From: Larix sibirica
Taxonomy: Eukaryota; Streptophyta; Pinopsida; Pinales; Pinaceae
Direction of reading: 5' to 3'
NCBI GenBank assembly: GCA_004151065.3
Contig: NWUY0300008765.1
Span: 34,291 to 54,488 of the forward strand
DNA: 20,198 nucleotides
Shown here: piece by piece, positions 1-8,200 of the stretch
How positions within the stretch are numbered: the first letter of the stretch is position 1
How the letters are laid out: every line of letters starts with the position of its first letter
Notes under the pieces: generated by a model
Seen by the model: only the letters and a program-made list of their open reading frames with translations
Database searches by the model: none
What the model was told of the DNA's origin: nothing
Position numbers and translations under genes: made by a program

Positions 1-1344
1 TGACATCAATGACAACCAAAGTTCAACAAGGATAGTGTCAAGGTTCCATTCCTACCTTTCAGAGGCAAGAAAATCGAGAAGCCAGGTTACTTATGGATGC
101 AGAATACAATTTCGTTGTTTTGGTTCATAATAAACACAAAGAGAAGATCATGTTTTAAAAGTGACCTTGGGTTGGCTGCATTGGAGGTTTGACTTCACTT
201 AGTAGTTGAGATCTTTATTGTAGCTTAGGGTAAGATTAAGTATGCCCATCAGAATAAGTTCACTGATCAGCATTATTTTATCTTGTTATTTTGTAATAAG
301 GGCTTAGCTAGGGTTTCAAATAAGTGTTGGTTGTAATAGCACAATGGCAGTCCATTACGAATCTGGGAATGATCATTTTCTCCACATGTGAAAGAAAGCC
401 AACATTGTAAAGGGTCAACATTTGAGTTCATCCCATTGTTTGTATCCCTTGGTCCTAATCATGTTGCAAGTATAGATTGACGATGAAGATGACATGCATG
501 CAAGCATTATTCAAAAGTGAAACAGTAGTTGGCATGAAGATTGAAAGCAGACTGGAAATTCAGTTGCAAAGTGTTTTGAGCAGTTGCAGCGAGTTGGTGT
601 TTACAAGAGATTTCTAAGATTCTCGGCATACCACCAGAAGACATGGAACCACTGTTAACACCTCAAATTGCACCCATTAAATTATTGTGTTAACTTCCAG
701 ATTTGTTTATCAAGCTAGTTCACTGAGTGCAATTCTTTGCAGGATTGTTGGTATAACAGTTCCAGATCATTCCTCTCAAAGATCAGTTCACACTGGGGGA
801 CCATTTCCAGTGTTGTCATTTCAGATTCGGAGGTGATTCATGGTTCACTCATGGCTTTATTGGTGCATGCTTAGTTTGTTGTCAGTTTGCATGCCACCTG
901 CATGTTGTTTAGCAGGTGGTGTTACAAGGCCCGCATGGCAAATCAGATGACATACTCTTGTTCTTTGGAAGCAAACAAATTGAATGAGACTATTTCCATC
1001 TACATGCATGGTGGTGCTATTTTTAGCAATGTCTACTACAAACATGTTATTTATAGTGAGTTTTGCCATGCGTGCTATTTTGGTGTTTTGAGGTTCCTAT
1101 TTTTTTGTAAGACCTAGCTCTGCATTTTGGGGGTCTTGTTTTTTTAGAAGGGATCACCTCTAATTTTAGCACACCTATTTCAAGGAAGTGACACTTACAG
1201 GGTGATGATTGGTCAAACAGATGGTGCAATGTGTTGAACTATGCAGAAAACATTATTTCCATAATTATTATGTGAAGATCATGATGATATTGACATGTGT
1301 CTTTGTGCACATAAAGATGGAAATAATTAATAAAGTTAATAATA
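1..1344. other. Unassigned sequence without recognisable gene
   Basis: All six frames are short and none shows a motif I recognise. Several copies of the word TGCATGC/GCATGC cluster around 840-1010. A small hairpin with perfect 8-bp arms (894-901 and 912-919, loop of 10 nt) lies in the same stretch. The sequence may be old transposon debris, but I cannot assign it to a family. Confidence 0.5.
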
Positions 1345-1576
1345 TCTCTCCTCGGCAAAGAGAGAGCAGATCCTCCTCCTTTGCTGCATCAATAGGCAGA
1401 CAATCCCTCATCCCATCATACTTGCGGAGTTTGGTGCCCAACCCTTTTGGCTGAGAGTGTATCCAACCTTGACTCACTCATACATCGCATTCAAAGCTTT
1501 GCCAATTCGGCAAAGGGATTGAGCCGGTATCCATACTTGGCCTCTTGTTCATCAAAGTCCACTGCCTCAGCTAGCC

Positions 1577-2155
1577 CTTCAGGCCGCACTCAGTGCTGGT
1601 CTACGGAAGTCTAAGATCTTTTGGAGTTTATTGTTATTACGATGGACTGACTTCCTCCATTTAGATACTCCCTAGATGCACCTGGTCAACTCTTACCTAC
1701 CAGTTAGGAGATGAGCAGGATCATTCAAGATGATATCTACAAGCAATTTGTGCAGGTCACCTCGATCAAAGGCGAGTTACATCCGAAGATGGCCTTCTAC
1801 GCTAAGCACTTCATGGATCTAAGGCATGGGCTCATTGTTTGGCCCCATTACACACTCCCACGTTAGGTGCACACTCTCTGTATTGCCCTCAATCAGTTCA
1901 GGGTGGGATCTCATAGCGTTTGTGTGGAGAGGGATCACTAGATTGTTCAATATAACAAGATCTGCCAGGTGTGCCATCTTCGAGAGGTTGAGATTGAGGT
2001 GGACTTATTTTCTGCTACCATATTTACTATGAGATTCGAGGGTGGTTCCATTGTCTTTTTAGGGAGCTTCAAACTCTAGCCAATTTCTTTAGGTACCCTG
2101 ACAAAAGATGTTTGGCCTTATACTTGTAGGAGGCCCTCTGGCTCCGCTCCCTCAT
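1577..2155 (+). pseudogene. Decayed retroelement remnant, reverse-transcriptase C-terminal zinc-finger region
   Basis: Reading across three frames gives a coherent protein tail. Frame 2 from 1577 starts LQAALSAGLRKS. Frame 1 from 1711 starts MSRIIQDDIYKQFVQ and runs to ICQVCHLREVE near 1955-1990. A further shift near 2005-2015 gives YYEIRGWFHCLFRELQTL and then a segment with RCLALYL followed by a stop. The pattern C-x2-C with a following acidic stretch, then a basic/aromatic block, resembles the zinc-binding tail that follows some reverse transcriptases. In-frame stops near 1678, 1863, 1940 and 2129 plus at least two frameshifts show that it is dead. No RT catalytic core is visible, so the exact element class is uncertain. 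It looks like a different lineage from the LINE at 8180-10942, whose tail has another spacing and another flanking sequence. Confidence 0.45.
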
Positions 2156-2159
2156 CCTC

Positions 2160-3549
2160 CCGCCACATTCACATCCTAGACCAACTTCCATTCAACAAAT
2201 CACTTATTTTTTCACGATGCTCGCATCTACTAGGGGTGATCCTATTTCCAACCCTAGATCTGTTTAGACATGAAGGACCGCCTCCACTTCTGCGAAACCC
2301 CGCCGCCATTCCCAACCACCTCCACCTCCATAGGAGTAGTTTGGAACCTTGAGTGGATATCATTTATGGCAAAAGATTTAACTCTTATCTACAACGAGGG
2401 GACACTAGTTGAGGTGGATACATGCAATTTATTTGGAACTCACCTTTATTTATTCAAATGTAGTTAAGTGTGTCTAGTATGCATCATTATCCACTTACAT
2501 CCATAGATTATTGCACCTTGCATGAGAGACTATTGCAGTTTCAATTAGAGTTAACGTGCATGACTATTCTTGACCAAGGAAGGCCATCCACTTACAAGAG
2601 ATGTCTATTTAATTAGTTCTCAAAGATGTTGAAAAGGATTGGATTCAAAGAGATTTGAATATTTGATCTCACTTGTAATCATCTTTGGACTTTGATGTCA
2701 ATGGAATTAAACAATTGGTCTTCATTTTCTTACAATATTCTATGTGTTGATTATCTTTGTTAATGTTGCAATGCTCTCGCTTAACAAGATTTATTGGTTT
2801 TTTAGACGTTTTGTGGTTGTTTTTCCCTTGGCATGGAAAAATCTTTGTAAACCTTTGTTGTGTTTCAAAACCCCAAAGGTTCATAGTGGTAGAAATTATT
2901 TCCCTTGGTTTAGTTTCGAGCAGCCAAGACAAGGTTGTGAGAAGATTCTTCCCCTTGGCATAGCGGTTCTCTTCGCCCAGCATTGACATGATGACTAAGA
3001 TGTCTTGATTTTGTGAGATCCATTCCAATCAAATGGCAAGCAACAATAGTTTTTTGAGTCCATCCCAAACTTGTATGAATTCACTTCCCACGAATTCGTC
3101 TACTCATTAATCTAAGTTAGTTTTTCCTAACTTAACCAATAGATCAGAAGCAATAGCTAGGGATAGCCCCCTAGAGTTGGCACAAACCAACCCAAAGTGA
3201 GAGGAACTCAAGAGGTGAAAAGTCCTCTCTTGCTTAATTGCTCACCCAAAGCTCAGTTTGAGTGATAACAAGTGTGAAATATGACATGGCACAACAAAAA
3301 AGATTGGTGTGGATTGTTGACATGAAACTGACCATTGGAGAAGCAATGACTTGATCAACTTTGATCAAAGACCTGGTCAAATTTGATGTACAATTAGTTG
3401 GGAACCTGCACCGACCTCAATTAAACAAAACATATTTTATAGAGCCAACATAGAGGAACCATTCAAGGATGATCAATGATATGGTCTACTTTGATCAGCC
3501 ATCAAGACATCTATGTTTATATTAGCGACATCTCTTGGCTCAGGTTAAT
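2160..3549. other. Unassigned sequence with small palindromes
   Basis: I see no gene in this stretch. The open frames on both strands around 2669-3028 have unremarkable composition and no motif. Small structures are visible: a perfect 12-bp palindrome CTTTGATCAAAG at 3359-3370 inside a cluster of TGATCA words, a 10-bp palindrome ACGAATTCGT near 3090-3099, and a hairpin with 8-bp arms at 3113-3120 and 3127-3134. These are compatible with a decayed LTR or MITE, but no terminal structure supports either. Confidence 0.4.
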
Positions 3550-3751
3550 GAGCATGAGTGAATATAATATGTAATTCATCAATGAGTGATATTTGTATCA
3601 ATGGGCCAGAGACTTATAAACTCTATGTGTGATCCTTAAAGCTGTAAAGCTTTTTGGCCGGAGCATGAGTGAATATAATATGTAATTCATCAATTAGTGA
3701 TATTTGTATCAATGGGCCAGAGACTTTAAAGTCTAAACTCTATGTGTGATC
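3550..3751. repeat. Imperfect tandem duplication, two copies of about 85-91 bp
   Basis: Copy 1 covers 3550-3634 and copy 2 covers 3661-3751, with a 26-bp spacer and a start-to-start distance of 111 bp. They differ by one substitution (ATGAG versus ATTAG) and by a short insertion in copy 2 that creates the perfect 12-bp palindrome GACTTTAAAGTC near 3722-3733. The word CGGAGC occurs just before or at the start of copy 2 and again right after it (3751-3756), so the original unit may have been longer. No coding content. Confidence 0.9.
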
Positions 3752-3862
3752 GGAGCCATGCAATTTAAGATTTGAGATGTTGAGGGTAGTTTGTGCTTGT
3801 GTAACTTTGTTGTACATTTGCAATTTTCCAGTTAGCACAATTAACTTTGAATACTTCTTGTG

Positions 3863-3919
3863 TGTGCAATCTTTATATCTATTATCAAGTTTGTGCAATC
3901 TTTATATCTATTATCAGTT
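3863..3919. repeat. 29-bp tandem duplication
   Basis: A 29-bp unit beginning TGTGCAATCTTTATATC is present twice in direct succession (3863-3891 and 3892-3919), nearly identical and differing only at the end. It is followed by TTATCAGTTTGTTATCG, which faintly resembles the LTR end plus initiator-tRNA primer-binding site of copia-type elements (see rejected items). Confidence 0.85.
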
Positions 3920-4580
3920 TGTTATCGAAAAAAATTTAGGTACCAGTAAAGTAATTTACATTAGTGTTGAAATTGCAACTAACCTAGTTGTCACACAATG
4001 CAATATTAGCATTCTCAACATTGTCTGAAAAGATTAGGGCCCAATACAATAACAAGTGTTTAGTTACCATCAAGAATTATGTTACAATGTTGTTATGTAG
4101 GCTATGTTAGCAAAAATCTTACTAGTATAAGAGTCGATAATTTAAGTTGGATTTTGTTTATTACAGTAATAAGAGCGCTAATAAATCTTTTCTGAAGAAA
4201 TTTCCGTGCCAATGCTATTTCCCAGTGCACCAATCTTTCTGACTTTTTGAACATTTACAATGCATAATGAAAAATGCATTAGCTAGTCTTTGTTTGTGCT
4301 TTTCTTGAATTCTTACTCTTAGGGTTCTTGGGTTTTTTTCGCAGTAATGCTTATATTTTGTATTGGAAAATGCCAAGGCCGAACCATACAGCTGTGTAAT
4401 ACAAAAAAAAATAGAGGTGGCCATAACCAAATGTCCAAAATGAAAACTGTGGGTTTCTAAAAACTGCCAAATCTATCGTTCTAAAGCAGTCCTAGCATAA
4501 CTCGACAGATATACTGCCTTACAAATTGGTTAGGTAAAAAAAACATGTGATAAAACATCTATAAAAACAAAGACAGAAAT
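3920..4580. other. Unassigned A+T-rich sequence
   Basis: I see no gene, repeat or RNA here. If the coilin exon at 6296-6496 is real, this stretch would lie within its first intron. Confidence 0.4.
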
Positions 4581-4582
4581 TA

Positions 4583-5115
4583 CTAAATTCTATGACCATA
4601 ACATGTTTCATCTTCCATAGTCGTCCGAGGTTCTGCACCAGCTTCTTCCATTCATTTCCCCTTCTCAAAGTCAGCAGCAAGGTTAAGGGGAGCCACACCA
4701 TGTTCCAATTCCAGTGCTGGGGGATGCCGAAATTCCCACTTACCTACCGAGGCCATTGAGTGATCACAAAGAGAGGGGGGTGACCAAAGAGCTAGAGCCT
4801 TCAACAGGGGGGTTTGTGGCAATTTCCAAAGGAAGACCAGCGTGAACTATTATTCCACGGATCTGCTTCTGTAGAGACTGGACCTATACACTTAGCTCCA
4901 TGCATTTCCCCCTGTAGACTCCCATGAAGGCATCAACTTCCATTTCCCACTCACGAAGATCTATAATATTCATAGCTGCATCAATGACCCAGACCTTGTT
5001 TTTCTTCTGAATACTCTGGGCAAACTCGTCTTTCCATGTGTTCGATCTTATTGTCCAATTCATCACACTGCACTGCATTTCCACCGTCTCTTACTCGCAG
5101 CTTTTCAACCCACAT
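4583..5115 (-). pseudogene. Decayed coiled-coil reading frame of unknown family
   Basis: Reading the minus strand from an ATG at 5115 gives MWVEKLRVRDGGNAVQCDEL and then DNKIEHMERRV. A frameshift around 5020-5040 leads to a frame with KKNKVWVIDAAMNIIDLREW and then KCMELSV, a stop, and VQSLQKQIRGIIVHAGLPLE. A second frameshift near 4765 gives a Pro/Glu-rich tail (KWEFRHPPALELEHGVAPLN) with a stop, ending at 4583. Heptad-like spacing and high charge suggest a coiled coil. A tail of this kind is common in plant retroelement gag-like or accessory proteins, but no zinc knuckle, protease or polymerase is present. It lies on the same strand as the coilin exon, yet the sequence does not look like coilin exon 2, so I regard it as transposon debris within the presumed intron. 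Dead as read: two stops and two frameshifts. Confidence 0.4.
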
Positions 5116-5120
5116 TGTAA

Positions 5121-5564
5121 TTATTCTAGGTCACGGCGCACACAGCAACCCTGACGGCAGTGAGAGAGTGCCATCGCAACGACTCGGCCAGACCAGAGTG
5201 ACAATGCACCTACCCCTGACTGCAGAACACGGAGACTGGTGCTGCCGGCAAGAACAGTCCAGGTCACCCACAAGATACCACTCCCACTGTCCCAATAACT
5301 GGGAACTAAATAAATACAACCACCGGCAATCAAACCGCCAGACAAGACACCCAAGAACAGAGGCCACCCCTTCAAAAGCCAAACATCGAAAACATCAGGA
5401 AGTAGAGAATTACCAGTTTTGCTAATGACACTACTAGAACCTAGGGCAAGGGAGACAACGACAACCATTGATGGTCCTGGCACAGCTCCCAGATTCCACC
5501 AATAACGGCGGCTTCTGAGCAACCAGCAATCGAAAATGAAACCAAAATCTCCAAGGATGACCAA
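5121..5564 (-). other. Unassigned 147-codon open frame, hydrophobic
   Basis: An uninterrupted minus-strand frame from ATG at 5564 to 5121. It is rich in Val, Leu, Gly, Ser and Trp, with hydrophobic patches around residues 30-45 and 70-95 (for example FLGVLSGGLIAGGCIYLVPS), so a membrane-spanning character is possible. I recognise no family. It starts just downstream, on this strand, of another unassigned G+C-rich stretch (5636-5839, frame beginning MEDSISIRGSSSRG). It ends six bases before the ATG of the coiled-coil remnant, so all of 4583-5840 may be one degraded element. Composition is more G+C-rich than the surroundings, which by itself lengthens chance open frames. I would not call it a gene without transcript evidence. 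Confidence 0.2.
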
Positions 5565-5844
5565 AATATCCTACAGTTTCCAAGGCTGAGTCCACCATAA
5601 CCCATATTCACTCCACGACTCCACTGTACTCCTCATTAAGGGAACGCTTGCGGGAGATGGCGAGGATCAACAGAGATATCCCAGAGTAGTAATCCCCCGT
5701 CCCATCGGTCTTGCATGGACGGACATGTGGTGAGAGAGTGAGACGGCATGATGAACTTCATTGAAACTTGGGGGAGCAAGACGTGGCCCCTCCATTTACC
5801 TCTCGAACTGCTTCCTCTAATCGAAATTGAATCCTCCACTACGG

Positions 5845-6290
5845 AAACTATCCGAACTCATTTTTCAGACAAGATGGAAAGGCCTTGATATAGAGCTAAT
5901 GCACCGGCCTCGTTGTTGGAGTACATGCTAATAATAATAAACCCAGATCTAAGTTCAATACAACTTAGCAGACTATAATTTGACTTGCCTTAAACAAAAT
6001 CCTTCAAATTTCAATAGACTACGGTTCAAAGGCGCTAACCAGTGAATGAAAAATTGACTAACATTAAGTTGTCCACCTGATTTTGTATTCTAATAAAGAA
6101 AAATTGAAATCCAATTTACTTGAACAATACATTGTAAAGCTTCAGCCATAGACGATAATTTTCAAGAAATGCATTTCTTTAGACCTATGACGAAGCATTT
6201 TGCAGTTAACTCATGTGTAAATTAACTTGTAATCCGCATATTCATGACATAGAAAATATTAACAACAAAAGTTTATTTATGAAGGAAACC
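5845..6290. other. Presumed intron sequence next to the coilin donor site
   Basis: A+T-rich stretch directly downstream, on the minus strand, of the splice donor of the coilin-like exon. I see no second exon here: nothing encodes the expected continuation of the coilin N-terminal domain, and no frame of interest is present. Confidence 0.45.
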
Positions 6291-6295
6291 CTTAC

Positions 6296-6496
6296 CGATA
6301 ACAAAACGCCATGGGGGCAACTGCGATGAAGCTGGAATGTAAAAGAAATATCAACTGCAATGTCAGCTATAGTCTTCAAATGCGGCTTCACAATCATCCA
6401 GGATTGCTTCAATCCCTCTGATCTCTGCCTCCTGCTTAGCATATTTTGATCTTCGAATATCAAACGGATCCTCCGAACTTCGGCTGCGTCTTCCAT
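6296..6496 (-). CDS. Coilin-like protein, first coding exon (partial gene)
   Basis: The minus strand from ATG at 6496 encodes 67 clean codons. They include RIRLIFEDQNML (residues 10-20), a basic stretch SRRQRSEGLKQSW (21-33), KTIADIAVDI (41-50) and CPHGVLLS (60-67). This matches the order seen at the N-terminus of plant coilins: R-x-R-L-x-F-E-D, a basic Lys/Arg/Gln segment with G-L-x-x-S/C-W, a helix with I-x-(D/E), and then C-P-x-G-L-x-L-S. In the family this ubiquitin-like N-terminal domain mediates self-association of coilin, the scaffold of Cajal bodies where snRNPs and telomerase RNA mature. Right after Ser67 the strand reads CG|GTAAGG, a good donor in phase 0 at the place where the family continues with Met-(D/E)-Gly-Phe. 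The continuation is not found in 1-6295, so the gene either has a very long first intron, as is common in conifers, or is a truncated copy. No stop or frameshift is visible in the exon. The match is from memory of the family, not from an alignment. Confidence 0.72.
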
Positions 6497-6554
6497 GGCA
6501 GCACGCCGAATGTGAGATTAAACAAAACCCTTAATATAAATTCTTGTACAAACT

Positions 6555-6592
6555 TTCTAAGTCACTAGCATCTCCGAATTTCGACTTTATAT
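6555..6592 (-). promoter_or_regulatory. Candidate TATA-box promoter of the coilin-like gene
   Basis: On the minus strand ATATAAAG occupies about 6592-6585, some 90 nt upstream of the ATG at 6496. With normal TATA spacing, transcription would start around 6555-6562 and leave a leader of about 60-65 nt. The leader would hold AAGGGTTTTG near 6533-6524, close to but not identical with the plant telo-box AAACCCTA read on the other strand. Position and orientation fit the exon, but a TATA-like word is frequent in A+T-rich DNA. Confidence 0.4.
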
Positions 6593-6677
6593 GGACAGTT
6601 AGGGGAACACGAATTTGAATTTCCTTGTGGTTAAGGATCTACATCACACAACGTAAAAGGTCTTGCGGTCCATCATA

Positions 6678-6751
6678 AAGCGGTTGGGCTACACAGTAAC
6701 AATTTCAAGAATATAAGCGGTTGGGCTACACAGTAACAATTTCAAGAATAT
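6678..6751. repeat. Perfect 37-bp tandem duplication
   Basis: A 37-bp unit starting AAGCGGTTGGGCTACACAG occurs at 6678-6714 and again, identical, at 6715-6751. The first bases of a third copy (AAG) follow. Identity between the copies implies a recent duplication compared with the other decayed features. It lies about 90-165 bp upstream of the candidate TATA box of the coilin-like gene. Confidence 0.95.
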
Positions 6752-6802
6752 AAGATCAATGATGTGGATATTTTTATGAACACTTTGGTGATTTGTGTAA
6801 GG

Positions 6803-6849
6803 ATTTATATTTAAAGTGTTTAAGTTAAAATATTTATATTTAAAGTGTT
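6803..6849. repeat. Short direct repeat, 18 bp, period 29
   Basis: ATTTATATTTAAAGTGTT is found at 6803-6820 and again at 6832-6849, separated by 11 bp. It lies in a very A+T-rich stretch, so it may be a small slippage or local duplication product. Confidence 0.8.
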
Positions 6850-7200
6850 AAAGGATCTTGTCTAATCTCTTAGCTTTATTGTTTTACCCACTATGTAATT
6901 TTAAGCTTATTTATTGTAGTTGTTTATTGAAATTTGCTGAATTAAATATAAACAAAACATGTTACTCTGTAGTTTTTTAAATTAATTTTTTTTATCTAAT
7001 TTGCTTGTTCGCATTTACTTGGACCGTACATAGAGGCAAATTGTGGTACCTCATTTACCCTTTTGATTAACTAGTGTTGATCAATCATTATGTGGCATAC
7101 ATTTGTTGCTTAATCTTTATTGATAAAGCTTTGTTTTTTTTTAAGGATTATGCTAAATTTGGAGAAAGGATGAAGCATAAATCATATACAATGAATATGT
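6850..7200. other. Unassigned A+T-rich sequence
   Basis: No frame, repeat or RNA signal that I can support. Confidence 0.5.
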
Positions 7201-7203
7201 AGT

Positions 7204-7500
7204 TATTGAGAGGAGAGGAGGTGTATTTCTGCAACACCACAAATGTATTTCGAGGGGAGGTGAGTGTGTGCAAACAAATGTGGTTGCCACCTCATGGAGC
7301 AGTGAGGGAGGTGGCAATAACACAAATGCGCACCCTCGTCACTTGGTAAGGGGTGAGGGTGTGTGGGGGTGTGAACAACGTAAGTATAAAACCTCACATT
7401 TCAAGTGAGTGGAGGGTGAGGGTGTGCATTTATGTTGTGGGTGGTAAGGATGAGAGAGTGCATTTATGTTGTTGTGTGTTGCCCCGTATTTTATCAATAG
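7204..7500. repeat. G/T-biased segment with an imperfect palindrome
   Basis: The top strand is strikingly rich in GGTGAGGGTGTG-like words, with C scarce. At its centre is a hairpin: perfect 10-bp arms TTGCCACCTC (7284-7293) and GAGGTGGCAA (7308-7317) with a 14-nt loop. Weaker complementarity extends outward to about 7260 and 7342. The phrase TGCATTTATGTTGT occurs twice (around 7425 and 7460). The strand asymmetry makes open frames on both strands meaningless. A MITE or other small DNA-transposon relic is possible, but no target-site duplication was found. Confidence 0.55.
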
Positions 7501-7546
7501 GTGAAAACTTTTATTTAAACCCCTATAATATCCATTATATGTTAGT

Positions 7547-7680
7547 GTGGTTTCTTACTTTACAATCATTGTTTATGCATTCAACCTACATTGCAATAAA
7601 TTTTAATAAAAACACTAAACTATTCATGTCTTAACGCGGTTTCTTATTTTGCAATCAATTTATGCATTCACCCTACATTG
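7547..7680. repeat. Diverged direct repeat of about 46 bp, spacing 89 bp
   Basis: The stretch at 7547-7593 (GTGGTTTCTTACTTTACAAT and following, ending CCTACATTG) recurs with several substitutions and a small deletion at 7636-7680. The copies are clearly older than the 37-bp duplication at 6678. No coding potential. Confidence 0.75.
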
Positions 7681-7689
7681 TTATCGTAA

Positions 7690-8160
7690 TGATGGTTTAG
7701 TTTTTTCCATCCTTGCACTGGTTGTAGGTGCTTGTTGATGACATGCAATAGTGCACCACCACAAGGGGGTGTGGGTGTACTTTGTGAGGGTAGGACAAGA
7801 TGGTTGTTTTACATTATAGTGTTGTAGCATGCATCAAGCATGCACTTGGGTTTACTTAAGGAGATATGTTGAGGGGTAGGTTGAGAACTCATAGGTACCC
7901 AACACTAAACATTGTGAGACTTGTCACCTTGCATGACTTCAATTGTGCTAGTGAGTTTTAATTGCAGTACACAAATAAGTTGCAATTGCAATACCACAAA
8001 GTGATAGATTGTTACAATAGTAAGCTTTGTATAATAGTGGAAACTTAATGAAAAAGTCATAATAGTTGTGTGGAAGATATGTTATTATGTATTTGTGCAA
8101 GCAAGGAGTGTTACATGGTTATGGATTAAGCCAAAATAAACTAGAGAGGGTATAGTGCTT
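7690..8160. other. Unassigned sequence, left flank of the LINE insertion
   Basis: I see no gene or repeat of note. This is the pre-insertion DNA on the left side of the LINE at 8180-10942. Confidence 0.5.
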
Positions 8161-8162
8161 AA

Positions 8163-8179
8163 CACTAAATGGAAAAAAT
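8163..8179. repeat. Target-site duplication, left copy
   Basis: CACTAAATGGAAAAAAT, 17 bp, identical to 10943-10959. It marks the left edge of the LINE insertion. Confidence 0.9.
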
Positions 8180-8200
8180 CAGGCAAGAAGGGGTTTAAGG

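Noticed and set aside
2669-3028. 119-codon minus-strand frame and overlapping plus-strand frames
   Set aside because: No family resemblance, overlapping frames on both strands of similar quality, and no splice or promoter context.
3904-3930. LTR end plus primer-binding-site-like sequence (TTATCAGTTTGTTATCG), as in copia elements
   Set aside because: Only a weak match to the initiator-tRNA complement TGGTATCAGAGC, no partner LTR and no gag or pol downstream.
4583-5115. Possible further exons of the coilin-like gene
   Set aside because: The coiled-coil remnant does not continue the coilin N-terminal domain, contains stops and frameshifts, and lacks matching acceptor and donor sites.
5036-5425. 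129-codon open frame on the plus strand
   Set aside because: It is the antisense of the minus-strand G+C-richer block, has low-complexity His/Arg/Ser/Pro content and no recognisable domain.
7203-7634. Open frames on both strands rich in His/Thr/Pro/Leu or Val/Cys
   Set aside because: They are a by-product of the G/T-biased, repetitive composition of this stretch.
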